DNA from: DASZRZ01 sp963732925
Lineage (GTDB): Bacteria; Acidobacteriota; Terriglobia; Terriglobales; Acidobacteriaceae
Assembly: GCA_963732925.1 (NCBI GenBank)
Contig: CAVTBJ010000013.1
Coordinates: 1-64,000, forward strand
DNA length: 64,000 nucleotides
Reading direction: 5' to 3'
How positions within the stretch are numbered: the stretch's first letter is position 1; the number at the start of each line of letters is the position of its first letter. Below are positions 28,577-36,975 of the stretch, one piece after another. The notes beneath the pieces were generated by a model, which did not search any database, was not told the DNA's origin, and saw nothing but the letters and a program-made list of their open reading frames with translations. The position numbers and the translations under genes were made by a program.

Positions 28577-28982
28577 TCTGCTCTCCTTGGGTGTGCTCAT
28601 GGTGGTACTGCTTTACGATCCTAGCATCGCGGGATGCGATGGGGCCAACCACGGATTGCTACAATCTCGGAATCCTTTGGCGCTACCGCTGAAGTCACAA
28701 CCTGAAGAGACACCATGCCTGCTGTAATCGCCCACCGCGATGGTTTTCGCTTTCGCCTGTTGAAATCTTTGCTTACGGGATAGGACAGACACCAAGCACA
28801 CGAAGCTGGTCGGTGCTGGCAGCGCCCAAGCGCTGATTTTTGACGATATTCTTGATAATGGCTTGTTTACCGGGGAGTGGACAAAGGTGTGGCCGCTCCG
28901 GGTACCAAGGCTATTTTGCAGCGACACAGTGCCACTGCGGCAAACCCTTGCGAACGACTCACGGATCACGATCTTGCCACTC
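28577..28982. other. Intergenic region with back-to-back promoters and a 22-codon ORF
   Basis: About 400 bases. The reverse-strand extended -10 TGCTAGGAT (28618-28626) serves the CDGSH gene. Facing away from it on the forward strand, TGCTACAAT (28658-28666) could drive a tiny ORF at 28715-28783 (MPAVIAHRDGFRFRLLKSLLTG). Beyond that I see no gene, although the sequence to 28980 might be a decayed continuation of that ORF. A 118-codon reverse frame (28613-28969) crosses both promoters and looks spurious. Confidence 0.35.
28618..28626 (-). promoter_or_regulatory. Extended -10 promoter for the CDGSH gene
   Basis: Read on the reverse strand: TGCTAGGAT, preceded by the palindrome GCATC-ccgc-GATGC. 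The same arrangement, TGCTAGGAT after CCCGGGA, occurs before the ZIP gene at 30625-30633. Confidence 0.5.
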
Positions 28983-29444
28983 CTAATCCGACTCAGCGCT
29001 CAGCTCGTGGCTGTGAACGATTTCCACCGAACAAGGTGCATGAAGCACTACCGCCTGAGCGACGGACCCGAGCAGGAATCGTCCAGCCGCGCCGCGACCA
29101 TGGGATCCCATAACGATCAGATCGGCGCCCCATTGTTTTGCCTTTTCGACTATCAAGTGCTTCGGTGATCCTTCAAGAATCTCAGTCGTAACCTGAAGCT
29201 GCGGGTGAGCCTCGGACACCTCCATGGCAGCTTTGGCAACGATGTCTGGTGCTCGTTTGCGTCCCTTTTCCAGTGTTTCCCAGTTAGCAGCAACCATGAA
29301 TAGAAAAGGGTCAGGAACCAACGGCCAGGGGTGAACGACAGTGAGGACTTTCACTTCACTGCCCGTCGGCCACGGCCGTTGAGCCACCTCGTGTACAGAT
29401 GTTTCACTGAAGGGTGATCCGTCTATAGCCAAGAGAATCTTCAT
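28983..29444 (-). CDS. Universal stress protein
   Basis: A 153-residue UspA-fold protein starting MKILLAIDGSPFSE. The ATP-binding signature GSHGRGAAGRFLLGSVA near 113-129 fits Gx2Gx9G(S/T), so it is probably an ATP-binding UspA of the FG/MJ0577 group. Last gene of an apparent reverse-strand operon ZIP transporter - 99-aa protein - Usp (gaps of 19 and 12 bases), which suggests a metal or stress response role. Confidence 0.9.
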   Translation of the reverse strand: MKILLAIDGSPFSETSVHEVAQRPWPTGSEVKVLTVVHPWPLVPDPFLFMVAANWETLEKGRKRAPDIVAKAAMEVSEAHPQLQVTTEILEGSPKHLIVEKAKQWGADLIVMGSHGRGAAGRFLLGSVAQAVVLHAPCSVEIVHSHELSAESD

Positions 29445-29456
29445 GATTTTGCCTCT

Positions 29457-29756
29457 TCACCTGCGGTTCCCGAGTGGCGCTAGCGTCTGCACCAGGTAAG
29501 CTGCCGGGAGTATTAGGTCGATTAATTCCTCACTGCTCAGTTTTCGGATTCGTTCATGTATTTCGGGCTCTGGAAGATGAGGTTCGAGAACTACCTTCCC
29601 GGCATCTTGGCCTTCTTCATGAACATGCTCTTTTGGTACCGTAGCTTCGCAGCTACGTATGTGAAGCTGTAGAGATGCCAGCGCAAGGTCCTCGATTTCC
29701 GCCCGTTCTTTTTTGGCTAGCGATCCTCGTAAGTCTTTCTCGATTTGTTCGCGCAT
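29457..29756 (-). CDS. Hypothetical 99-residue acidic/charged protein
   Basis: Not recognised. A predicted soluble, highly charged helical protein (MREQIEKDLRGSLAKKERAE), with a central HVHEEGQD and a C-terminal helix LSSEELIDLILPAAYLVQTL. The ATG at 29756 is supported by AGGAGG six bases upstream; the longer frame runs back into the ZIP gene. Sitting between a ZIP metal transporter and a universal stress protein, it may take part in metal homeostasis; the HVHEE stretch could bind metal, but this is speculative. Confidence 0.65.
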   Translation of the reverse strand: MREQIEKDLRGSLAKKERAEIEDLALASLQLHIRSCEATVPKEHVHEEGQDAGKVVLEPHLPEPEIHERIRKLSSEELIDLILPAAYLVQTLAPLGNRR

Positions 29757-29775
29757 AAGCTGCCTCCTGTTACAT

Positions 29776-30517
29776 CTAGATGCCAAAAAGAAACCGAATA
29801 CCGAGAAGGAGTCCCAAACCGGTGAGAAACGACAGGAAGTGGATGACATTGAGCTTAAGACTTTCCTCATGCTTCACCTCGGGGACAAGATCCGCAGCGG
29901 CGATATAGATGAAATTGCCCGCCGCGAAAGGCAACAGGAAGCTCACGTCAACCGAGCGGGAAACCGAGTATGCAATGAAGCCTCCGATGAGGAAGGTAAG
30001 GGCGGAAAGAAAGTTGTAGAGAAGCGCTCCGCCTTTCGTCCAGCCGCCCTGAACCAGGATTCCAAAATCGCCCAATTCCTGGGGTAGTTCGTGGGCTGCT
30101 GCCGCAAGCCACGTGCTGATCCCTACCCGGATATCGACCAGAAACGCTCCGGCCACGGCCATGCCTCCGATAAAGTTGTGCAGGCCGTCCGCGAATAAGA
30201 ATGAGATACGTCAAAGGGCGGTGCTCATTCATTGCGCGCTGGCAGTGATGCCAGTGAAGAAATTGCTCCAGTGCCAGGAAAGTAGAAAACCCAACCAAAA
30301 TCCAGACATATACCGTGACTTGGTTGCCAATGGCACTCACGGCGGCGGGGATCATGTGAAACATGGCGCCGCCAAGCAGGGTCCCTGCGGCCATCGCGAC
30401 TAAGGGAAGAAGCAACTTCTTCAGGGTGGCCTCGGAAAGAACAAGAGTAAAGCCACCCACGAGCGCGATGGCACTCATCAGAACCCCTCCTGCAACGATC
30501 CAGGACAAGGTTGTCAT
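29776..30517 (-). CDS. ZIP-family metal transporter (one frameshift)
   Basis: Inner-membrane divalent-metal permease of the ZIP/ZupT family, about 246 residues after repair. The first part (MTTLSWIVAGGVLMSAIALV...) has three TM helices and a His-rich loop WHHCQR. Near 30196 one extra A shifts the frame. Correction joins LTYLIL to FADGLHNFIGGMAVAG and then HELPQELGDF, the two conserved ZIP metal-binding helices. Eight TM helices can be counted in the rejoined protein. First gene of an operon with the 99-aa protein and Usp. An extended -10 lies at 30625-30633. Confidence 0.85.
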
Positions 30518-30566
30518 GAAGCAGGTTGTCCTCTACTTTGCGCTGAAATATTCAACTCCTTCCCTG

Positions 30567-30652
30567 GTGATCTTCAGTTACGCATTGTGGTCTCCTTGGG
30601 TGTCTCATAGTGTTTGCTCTTACGATCCTAGCATCCCGGGCTGCAATGCTTC
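30567..30652 (-). repeat. Degenerate duplicate of the CDGSH gene promoter and 5' end
   Basis: On the reverse strand both sites read GATGCTAGGATCGTAA, then ACACCCAAGGAGA, then ATG and CTGAAGATCAC/GTGAAGATCAC. The segment matches 28557-28650 over about 90 bases with small gaps. In this copy the CAA codon of MAQVKIT has become TAA, so the reading frame dies at once, but the promoter and ribosome site remain and now lie upstream of the ZIP gene. Read directly by comparing the two stretches. Confidence 0.65.
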
Positions 30653-30714
30653 TGGCGACGATCCTTCGCAGCGGGGTGGCATCTGATTGCAACCCCCTGC
30701 GATTCGAGCAACCA

Positions 30715-30770
30715 CAAGATCCCTTGACTCCGCATGCTTCCTGCGGACGCTCCGCTTCGGGATGACATGC
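30715..30770. repeat. Dispersed intergenic repeat (copy C)
   Basis: CAAGATCCCTTGACTCCGCA...CTCCGCTTCGGGATGACATG matches copy E (56886-56947) in order and spacing of its blocks. The interior can fold back (GCAT..ATGC, TGCGGA/TCCGC). Confidence 0.5.
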
Positions 30771-30819
30771 ATTGAACTTCTTTGCTTACGAGTTCAATTC
30801 GGCGCATGTCAGAGTTTGC

Positions 30820-31982
30820 TTAGAAGCTGGAAGTCCGGTTGAAGGTCAGCCCGTTCAATTCGGCTGCTTGTTCTTGTTCGATTCCGCTGCCCAGCACCAG
30901 GACATGAAAATGCTCGCCCATTCCCGCCGGCGTGGCCAGATGCTTTAACTGAAGCGCGACCTTGGCATGCTCCTGGGGCAAACGGCAGTCCTCAAAGGCG
31001 TCGGCAAACTGGTTCTGCTCGCCAATCCCAATGAGAAATTGCGCCTGGGTTACCAGTCCTATGGGCTCCAGCCCGGCGGCAGCGGCGGCAGCGGCGATGG
31101 CGCTGAAGTTCACGTCGGCCGTGATATCCTGCTCGCCCGGCGATTCATAAGGACTGGTGGTAATGGCATGGCGCCGAATGGACTTCAGGGTTCCGCGATG
31201 GCGCCCCGCCAACTGCTCGTCGCGGATGTAACCGTAGTCAATAAAGATGCTAAAGCCCCGCCTTCCCTGGAGCGCTGCGGCAATTGCGTTGACGGCATCG
31301 AGCGCGGCGAGTCCCACTTCCAGACGCTCGCCCGCCTCGGGATGCACACTGTAGTGGTCGAGGTAGGCGAAAACCTGCGGCTGCGGCGGGAGAAATATTT
31401 CTTTCAGACGGTCACCTTCGAGGGCAATGTGCAATTGTCCGTCGCTGGAGACGACCTCGACAGGCAGGGCATCGAGGAATTCATTGGCGAAGACGATGAA
31501 GCGATCTCCGATCGCAGCTTGCTCAATCCGGCTGGCGATGCGCACTTTTCCGGCAGAGATGCGCCGGACAAATCGTTCTTCAAGGCGCGCGCGCAGGCTC
31601 TCGGAACCTTCGACCAGCGTGTAATGGAGTGCCGCGTAAAACTCAGGAAACTTCTTCTGCGACCAGTCCAGCGCGTCCTGGGCAAAAAGACCGCGCCCGG
31701 GGCCGAGTTCGATCAAGTCGAGGCGAGCGGGACTCCCCAGCCCCTGCCACATCTGGCGAAACTGGCGGGCCAGCAGGCGGCCGAACACGGCATGCACGTC
31801 GCTGGAGGTATAGAAGTCTCCGCCTTTGCCGAACTGCTCCTGCGGGCGCGTGTAATAGCCGGCAATTCCCTGAGCTTCAGTCCCCCGCTCCGGAGCCCCG
31901 TAGAGACATAGTTCCATGAAGCGCGAGAACGGATTGGGCCCTCGCGGCGGACGACATCGCGAATGTGATCGCGAAGATGCAA
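30820..31982 (-). CDS. MidA-type SAM-dependent methyltransferase (one frameshift near the start)
   Basis: COG1565-type class I methyltransferase related to mitochondrial NDUFAF7/MidA, which methylates an arginine of a complex I subunit. Features: KGGDFYTSSDVHAVFGRLLA, the SAM loop DLIELGPGRGLFAQD, and FANEFLDALPVEVV. The natural N terminus (LHLRDHIRDVVRREGPI) is in another frame. One missing base near 31930 restores IPFSRFMELCLYGAPE, giving about 387 residues from a TTG at 31982. The start follows the stop of the upstream 108-aa gene by eight bases, suggesting an operon. An Ala run (AIAAAAAAAG) marks a repeat-prone codon stretch. Confidence 0.8.
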
Positions 31983-31990
31983 ACGGCTAT

Positions 31991-32317
31991 TTAATCACGC
32001 GACGATGGGGTCTCCGCCCTGCCATTTTCGAGGCTTTGCGGAGTGCGGATGAACATTTCGATCAGGTAGTCGTGCAGGCAGTCGTAGAGCTGGCGCTGGA
32101 AGGTCCACCGGAACTGGGGATGATCGAGGTCGCGGGGGTGCATCTCGAAATAGTAAGTATGGACGGGAACGGGCGGGTCCTTGAAGCGGATGATTACCTG
32201 CACCGACTCGCCGCTGGGTTCGGCGCCGAAGTCCAGCAGGGGATGCTCATAGAGCTTCAGTTGGTCGAGCACGCGCTGCAGGCGCGAGTTTTCAGCACTC
32301 CGGCGAGCGGGTTGCAT
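31991..32317 (-). CDS. Conserved hypothetical protein, 108 residues
   Basis: Not recognised by name. A soluble protein with a central beta-rich block (FGAEPSGESVQVIIRFKDPP, VHTYYFEMHPRDLDHPQF) and a C-terminal helix (QRQLYDCLHDYLIEMF). No signal peptide or metal motif. It sits immediately upstream of the MidA-like methyltransferase in a likely two-gene operon. TACAAT about 16 bases before the ATG may be the -10. Confidence 0.65.
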   Translation of the reverse strand: MQPARRSAENSRLQRVLDQLKLYEHPLLDFGAEPSGESVQVIIRFKDPPVPVHTYYFEMHPRDLDHPQFRWTFQRQLYDCLHDYLIEMFIRTPQSLENGRAETPSSRD

Positions 32318-32493
32318 GGGACTGCGATTGTAGCGCCTGGAGCCAAGCTTGACCTCAATTTGCCCTCACTGCCAATAATGCGCCATGGACTGGAGGGGTG
32401 AGGCGGGCGCTGATTCTGTTTACTACATGAGCAACACCTCTGCTCGATGTGGAATCAACATTTAGGAGTATCAAGCAAACATATGGGGGTGTT

Positions 32494-33453
32494 ATGCGCA
32501 ACCGCAGTCGTTTGCCGGCCCTGTTCACTGCAGTCGTATTTGCCTTGGCGATTATTCTTATTGGGTGCGGAGGGAGGGGTCCTCAGCACCGACAAAAACT
32601 CAACCGCAGGAACCGGATCCGGCGAGTCAGGGGGCTCCGGCGCATCAGGCAATGGAGGCTCGGGCAGTGCACCTACGGGCGGTTCTTCCGGCAGCGGTGG
32701 TGCCTCAGGCAATGGGGGTTCCGGCAGCAGTGGTGGCTCAGGCGGTAGCGTCGGATCGGGCAGCGGGGGTTCCAGCGGCGGAAGCGGCGCAGGCGGTAGC
32801 GGCGATCAGGCAGCACAATCGGCCCGACGACCTACACCAGCGGGAGTGCTCTCCTACGTTTCGCGACGAATCCCTATACGGATATCGGCACGGTAACGGT
32901 GAATAATGGCACGGTCAGCTACAAATTCAGCGGCTGGCAGCCGAACATGACTGTGTGCCGATTGATTTCTGCGCCTACCCGGTCATGTCGCCAGATACGA
33001 ATCTGCTTTTCGATGAATGCGGCACAAGAGACCACCGACGCAAATGGCGCTGCGTCTGGATCATCCACTTCCCGAAGTCAGGAGATTTTTAGCGGCTGGT
33101 TCCGCTTCAACCCGAGTGCTCCAAGTCTTTCCAGCGGATTTACACCATCGTTCACGGGTGGCTTGGAGTATTCAGCAGCCATGCGTCAAGGCCCCTGATC
33201 CGGCCCAAACCTTCGGGACGGATGGGTGACCTCGAACAATGCCGGAATTCACGTTGAGGTAAAGGGGGCGCCCGCGAACACGACCTATCGGTCTACAAGG
33301 AGTTTCTCGACGAATGGAGAAGAACAGATTGGGGTTCTAATTACCGATGCAAACGGCAACGGCACCGTTGATCTCACGGCAACTCGCGGTTACGGTTTAA
33401 TCGTTCTGCGCCGTGATGCCGGGGACGTGAGCAGCGGGTTCACCGTGCCATAG
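32494..33453 (+). pseudogene. Gly/Ser-rich lipoprotein, frame-broken
   Basis: From ATG 32494 the signal peptide LPALFTAVVFALAIILIGC ends in a lipobox (LIGC). The frame then slips near 32570 into a long Gly/Ser linker (GSGSGGSSGGSGAGGSG, to about 32815), and slips back near 32825 to read TYTSGSALLRFATNPYTDIG and VNNGTVSYKFSGWQPNMTV. A TGA at 33196-33198 interrupts it, but the same frame resumes (GIHVEVKGAPANTTY... DANGNGTVDLTA) to a TAG at 33451-33453. Together this looks like one surface lipoprotein of about 320 residues with at least two indels and one further defect. Function unknown; probably cell-surface. Confidence 0.6.
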
Positions 33454-33484
33454 CACGATGCTGTGCGGCCGCCGTGCGCTGCCT

Positions 33485-34090
33485 TCATGCCCATCCCTCA
33501 GGCAGTTTGCTCGGAGCGACTTCGACTGCGTGGGGAAGATCGTTCACCACCAGAACTTCCATGCCCATCCGGCGGCCAACTTCGACGACGGCGGCCAGTG
33601 TGGCGTCGGCAGTCTGGGCAGCGCGGACGATCTCTAGAGTTTTCATTTCCTCGACCGGGGTCCGGAAGCGCATGCCCACGATCCTGGGGGCGCGGTAGGT
33701 AATGGTGGCGATTTCGCTCAGGCAAAGCGTGGACGTGTTCGATGCGAGGATGGTGGCCGGGCGGCAGGTCCGGTCCAGAAGGGTAAAGATTTCCAGCTTC
33801 GACTCCATCTCCTCGGGCACGGCTTCGATCACCAGATCGGCTTCGCGAGCCGCCCAGTCGATGTCTCCGGCAAACTCGATGCGGGCCAGGGCGGCCTCGG
33901 CCTGTTCGCGGGTGAAGCGCCCCCTGTTAACGCCCGCGACCAGGTTGCCGGAAATTTCGTCTTTCGCCCGGCGCAGGGAGGCGGGAAGAATATCCTCCAG
34001 AATGGCGCGGTAGCCGCCCAGCGCGGCCGCGTGGGCGATTCCCCGCCCCAGCGAACCGGCCCCGATGACGGCAATGGTGCGGACCAGCAT
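33485..34090 (-). CDS. 3-hydroxyacyl-CoA dehydrogenase NAD-binding domain protein (C-terminal domain absent)
   Basis: A 201-residue stand-alone copy of the N-terminal domain of 3-hydroxyacyl-CoA dehydrogenases. TIAVIGAGSLGRGIAHAAAL is the Rossmann motif, EAVPEEMESK and LASNTSTLCLSEIA are family blocks, and GMRFRTPVEEMKTLEIV replaces the catalytic GxHFFxPxPxM(K)LVE. The catalytic His is Arg here (GMRF). The helical C-terminal domain for dimerisation and substrate binding is missing. Only 30 bases follow before the next gene, so it has not been split off by a local frameshift. ATG overlaps the stop of the preceding 63-aa gene (TGATG), implying coupled translation. It may be non-catalytic. Confidence 0.8.
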   Translation of the reverse strand: MLVRTIAVIGAGSLGRGIAHAAALGGYRAILEDILPASLRRAKDEISGNLVAGVNRGRFTREQAEAALARIEFAGDIDWAAREADLVIEAVPEEMESKLEIFTLLDRTCRPATILASNTSTLCLSEIATITYRAPRIVGMRFRTPVEEMKTLEIVRAAQTADATLAAVVEVGRRMGMEVLVVNDLPHAVEVAPSKLPEGWA

Positions 34091-34281
34091 CAGCGGCTGC
34101 TACTCTTTTCGAGTTCCTGCACGACTTCATCAATGGCGGGCTGGAACTGGCGCAGGCGCTCGGCCAGCCGCTTGCGTTCGTCCTCGGTCATGAACGTCAC
34201 GGTGGCCCGGATACGGCGCAGGGTGGTCACCATGTCGTCCACGTAATTGATCATGCGAATCAGTTCCCCAGTTGTGGACAT
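34090..34281 (-). CDS. Small helical hypothetical protein coupled to the HCDH-like gene
   Basis: A 63-residue protein starting MSTTGELIRMINYVDDMVTT. It is predicted almost wholly helical and charged (MTEDERKRLAERLRQFQPAI), probably a short coiled coil. The ATG at 34281 has AGGAG four bases upstream; the frame upstream of it is non-coding. Its TGA overlaps the ATG of the HCDH-like gene, so the two are probably made in a fixed ratio and may bind each other. No family recognised. Confidence 0.65.
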   Translation of the reverse strand: MSTTGELIRMINYVDDMVTTLRRIRATVTFMTEDERKRLAERLRQFQPAIDEVVQELEKSSSR

Positions 34282-34455
34282 CGATCTCCTTTCGGTCCTT
34301 AGTACCCCGGCAGGGCCACGGCCCGGCAGGCTCCCAAGCCGGCTGGTGCCAGCGCCCGAACTTCTCATTTTCAACTGCCGCGCATTTTTAGTAAAGCTCA
34401 GCGACCACAAACGATATCATTAGTCCGGAAAAGCACCCCGGAAAAGCCACGAAGC

Positions 34456-34944
34456 ATGCGACGCGCTCCAGCTCTCATCCCGCTATCTCACCAGCATCAC
34501 AATGCGCTGGCGCTGTGCGTCCGCATCGAGCGTTCCCTTTCGGCACAGCCGCGTGGGCGGTGGCCCGCCGGGGATGCGGAGCAGTGGCAGGCAGAAATTG
34601 AGCGCCTGTTCGCAAACGAAATCCAGTATCACTTCCAGGCGGAAGAGCAGGTGCTGTTCCCGGCGGCGAAAAACGTTCCGGAGCTAGCTCCGCTGGTGGA
34701 GGAGCTCTCGCGGGAGCACCTGCGCTTGCGGGAATTGAGCGCTCGTGCCGGCTCCCGGGAACTCGACCCGGCCGAACTGCTACGCTTCAGCGGACTGCTG
34801 GCGGCGCACGTCCGTAAGGAAGAGCGCCAGTTGTTCGAGGCCCTGCAGAACGCGCTTGCTCCCGAAGCCCTGAAGAGCCTGGGGAACGAATTGGATGCAT
34901 GGTTTGTCGCCAGCGGCATGCCGGGCGCCGCGTGCGATATCTAA
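34456..34944 (+). CDS. Hemerythrin-like HHE-domain protein
   Basis: A 162-residue four-helix protein. LIPLSHQHHNALAL, FANEIQYHFQAEEQVLFP and HVRKEERQLFEAL supply the histidines and acids of a diiron hemerythrin site. Such proteins bind oxygen, NO or iron, or act as damage sensors. The neighbouring Dps gene (100 bases downstream, same strand) and the ZIP/CDGSH genes fit an iron/oxidative-stress theme. A tandem 11-bp repeat follows the stop. Confidence 0.88.
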   Translation: MRRAPALIPLSHQHHNALALCVRIERSLSAQPRGRWPAGDAEQWQAEIERLFANEIQYHFQAEEQVLFPAAKNVPELAPLVEELSREHLRLRELSARAGSRELDPAELLRFSGLLAAHVRKEERQLFEALQNALAPEALKSLGNELDAWFVASGMPGAACDI

Positions 34945-34947
34945 GGG

Positions 34948-34969
34948 GCAGCCCGGGGGCAGCCCGGGG
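34948..34969. repeat. Tandem 11-bp repeat GCAGCCCGGGG x2
   Basis: Two perfect adjacent copies (34948-34958, 34959-34969) just after the hemerythrin stop codon. Probably a slippage product without function. Confidence 0.6.
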
Positions 34970-35045
34970 TTCCCGCGAACATACAGGCCAGGAAAATCGA
35001 TTCGCAACAGGGATTCATCTTCCGTTCCAAGAAGAAAGGACTGCC

Positions 35046-35546
35046 ATGCCAAATTCTACGCAGAGCCGTTTGTTCCCAGCAAGATTCCTCTTCCCACCAA
35101 CAAGCGCAGCGAGCTGGTGGATTTACTGAACGCCCGCCTGGCTGACATATCCGACCTGAAGACGCCAGGTGAAGTTTGCCCACTGGAATGTCAAAGGACC
35201 TAACTTCATCCAGTTTCACGAGCTCTTCGACGCTCTGGCCGGGCATATGGAAGGGCAGACCGACATGATTGCGGAACGCATCACCGCTCTGGGCGGAATG
35301 GCACACGGCACAATCCGGCAGGCGGCAAACCTTTCCAGCATCCCGGAATATGAACTGCGGGCAGTGACCGGCCTGGAGCACGTGCGAGCCTTGGCCGAGC
35401 GGTTTGGACTTTGGTCGGAAGCGCTGGGCAACCTGATCGAGGTGAGCGGCGAAATCGGGGACGTTGCCACTTCCGACCTTCTGACGGAAGTCCTGCGCGA
35501 GTCCGAAAAAGACCTGTGGTTCCTGGAAGCGCACCTGCAGGCTTGA
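35046..35546 (+). CDS. dps: Dps-family ferritin-like protein (two compensating frameshifts)
   Basis: Ferritin-like DNA-binding/iron-storage protein that detoxifies Fe2+ and H2O2. After repair of a missing C near 35076 and an extra C near 35166, the protein reads MPNSTQSRLFP, SKIPLPTNKRSELVDLLNAR and KFAHWNVKGPNFIQFHELFD, then HMEGQTDMIAERITALGG, about 166 residues, normal for Dps. The HWNVKG histidine and the HELFD/DMIAER acids form the inter-subunit ferroxidase site. The start is supported by AGGA seven bases upstream. Confidence 0.85.
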
Positions 35547-35588
35547 AGGCTAGGGCGAAACGCTGCAGGGTGCCGCAGCGGCTGCCGC

Positions 35589-36975
35589 TCAGGCCTGGGC
35601 TTGCGAGCGCTTTCTGGAACGCCGCTTGGCAAGCGGAGGCTCGTAGAGACGGTCAAGCAACTCAACCACGTGGAGCACGTCCATCCCCAGCTTTCGTTGC
35701 TGGATTCCGGCGCGCAGTTGCAACATGCAGCCCACGTTGGCGGTGACAAGGACTTCCGCTTCGGTCGCGGCTACGTCGTCCATTTTGAGCTTCAGAATTT
35801 CCATGGAGAGATCGTTCTCCACCACGTTATAGACACCGGCGCTGCCGCAACACTGATCGGGACGGGACATTTCCTTAACTCCGCTCCCGCGGCGCGCAAC
35901 AGTTCGCGCGGCTGCTTCCGCACCCGCTGGCCGTGGGCCAGATGGCACGGATCCTGATAGGTAACGCGCAGGGTCGCCTGCCGGGCTGGGGGACGCAGGC
36001 CTTGTTCCGCCAGGAACTCCGTCACGTCGCGAACCTTGGAAGAAAACTGTCTGGCGCGCTCGGCGTGATTTTGGTCGTGCTCGAGGAGGTCGCCATACTC
36101 CTTCAAGGTGGCGCCCGCAGCCGGCGGCGTTGGTGACGATAGCGTCAAAACTGTCATCGAGCAGCGCATGCAGGTTAATTTCGCCAGGCGGCGCGCCTCT
36201 TTGCGGAAGCCGGCGTGGCAGTGCAGGGCCCCGCAACAGCGCTGGTGCTCGGGCACCAGGACATCGAATCCGTTGGCATTGAGCACGCGAATCGGTGGCT
36301 CGGTTCAGCTCGGAAAAGGCCACGCTGGCAATGCATCCCGCCAGCAGGGCGACGCGACCGCGATGCTCCCCATGAGCCGGATAAAAGCCTCCGATTTCGT
36401 CGAGGAAGAAGTTTTCGTCCATGCGGCGGAGTAAGGGCCTCCACCTGCTCCAGGCCCAGGAGCTTCAGAATTCCGCTGCCCCGAACCAGCCGCTGCAATC
36501 CCGAGTGCTGGTAAAAGCGCAGCAGGCGCGCCCAGCGCCGCAGGGAGCGGAAACGGCTCAATACCGTCCGATAGGCATAGTTGCGGGCCACCCGCGCCAG
36601 GAAGGGGCGCTGATAATTCGCTTCGATCTCGGTGCGCGCGCCTTCGAGAATGCGCCCGTATTCCACGCCGGAAGGACACGCGGTCTCGCAGGTGCGGCAT
36701 CCCAGGCAGCGGTCCAGGTGGGTGACGAAGGAGTCACCAATCTCCAGCCTCCCGAATCGACCTGCAGGATCTGGTAAGATGCGTCCGCGCGGGGAATCCG
36801 CCTCCAGGCCCAGCACGCGATACGTGGGGCACTGCGGCAGGCAAAGGCCGCAATGGACACAGTGGGAGTACAGCTCCCATGTGGGGCGGTCGCGGGTCGT
36901 GTAGTGCGAGGCGTGCGCCTGCTGCGCTGGCGGCGCCGGGCTGTCCCCTTGCGGCGTTTCCGTGGCTGTGCTCAG
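35589..36975 (-). pseudogene. glcF: Glycolate oxidase iron-sulfur subunit GlcF, multiply frameshifted
   Basis: Fe-S subunit that passes electrons from GlcD/GlcE. Two ferredoxin-type clusters are visible: CVHCGLCLPQCP, and CLGCRTCETACPSGVEY. CCG motifs follow (RCCGALHCHAGF, DQCCGSAGVYN). The coding signal switches frame at least six times, near 36785, 36745, 36425, 36300, 36180-36115 and 35885, but rejoined pieces contain no stops: RGRI + YQILQVDSG + RLEIGDSFVTHLDRC, and DENFFLDEIGGFYPAHGEHR. The start is unclear; a CTG at 36975 has GGGAGG eight bases upstream and overlaps the glcE stop. Completes a glcDEF operon. Confidence 0.82.

Larger units (their letters stand above)
30518..30819. other. 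Intergenic region with degenerate CDGSH 5' copy and a dispersed repeat
   Basis: This 302-base gap holds no intact gene. 30567-30652 is a diverged copy of the CDGSH promoter, ribosome site and first codons (see repeat entry). 30715-30770 is a full-length copy of the dispersed intergenic repeat. It separates the ZIP operon from the MidA-like gene. Confidence 0.5.

Noticed and set aside
32600..32810. CRISPR-like or satellite repeat array
   Set aside because: The repeats are short in-frame Gly/Ser codons without spacers; this is a protein low-complexity linker.
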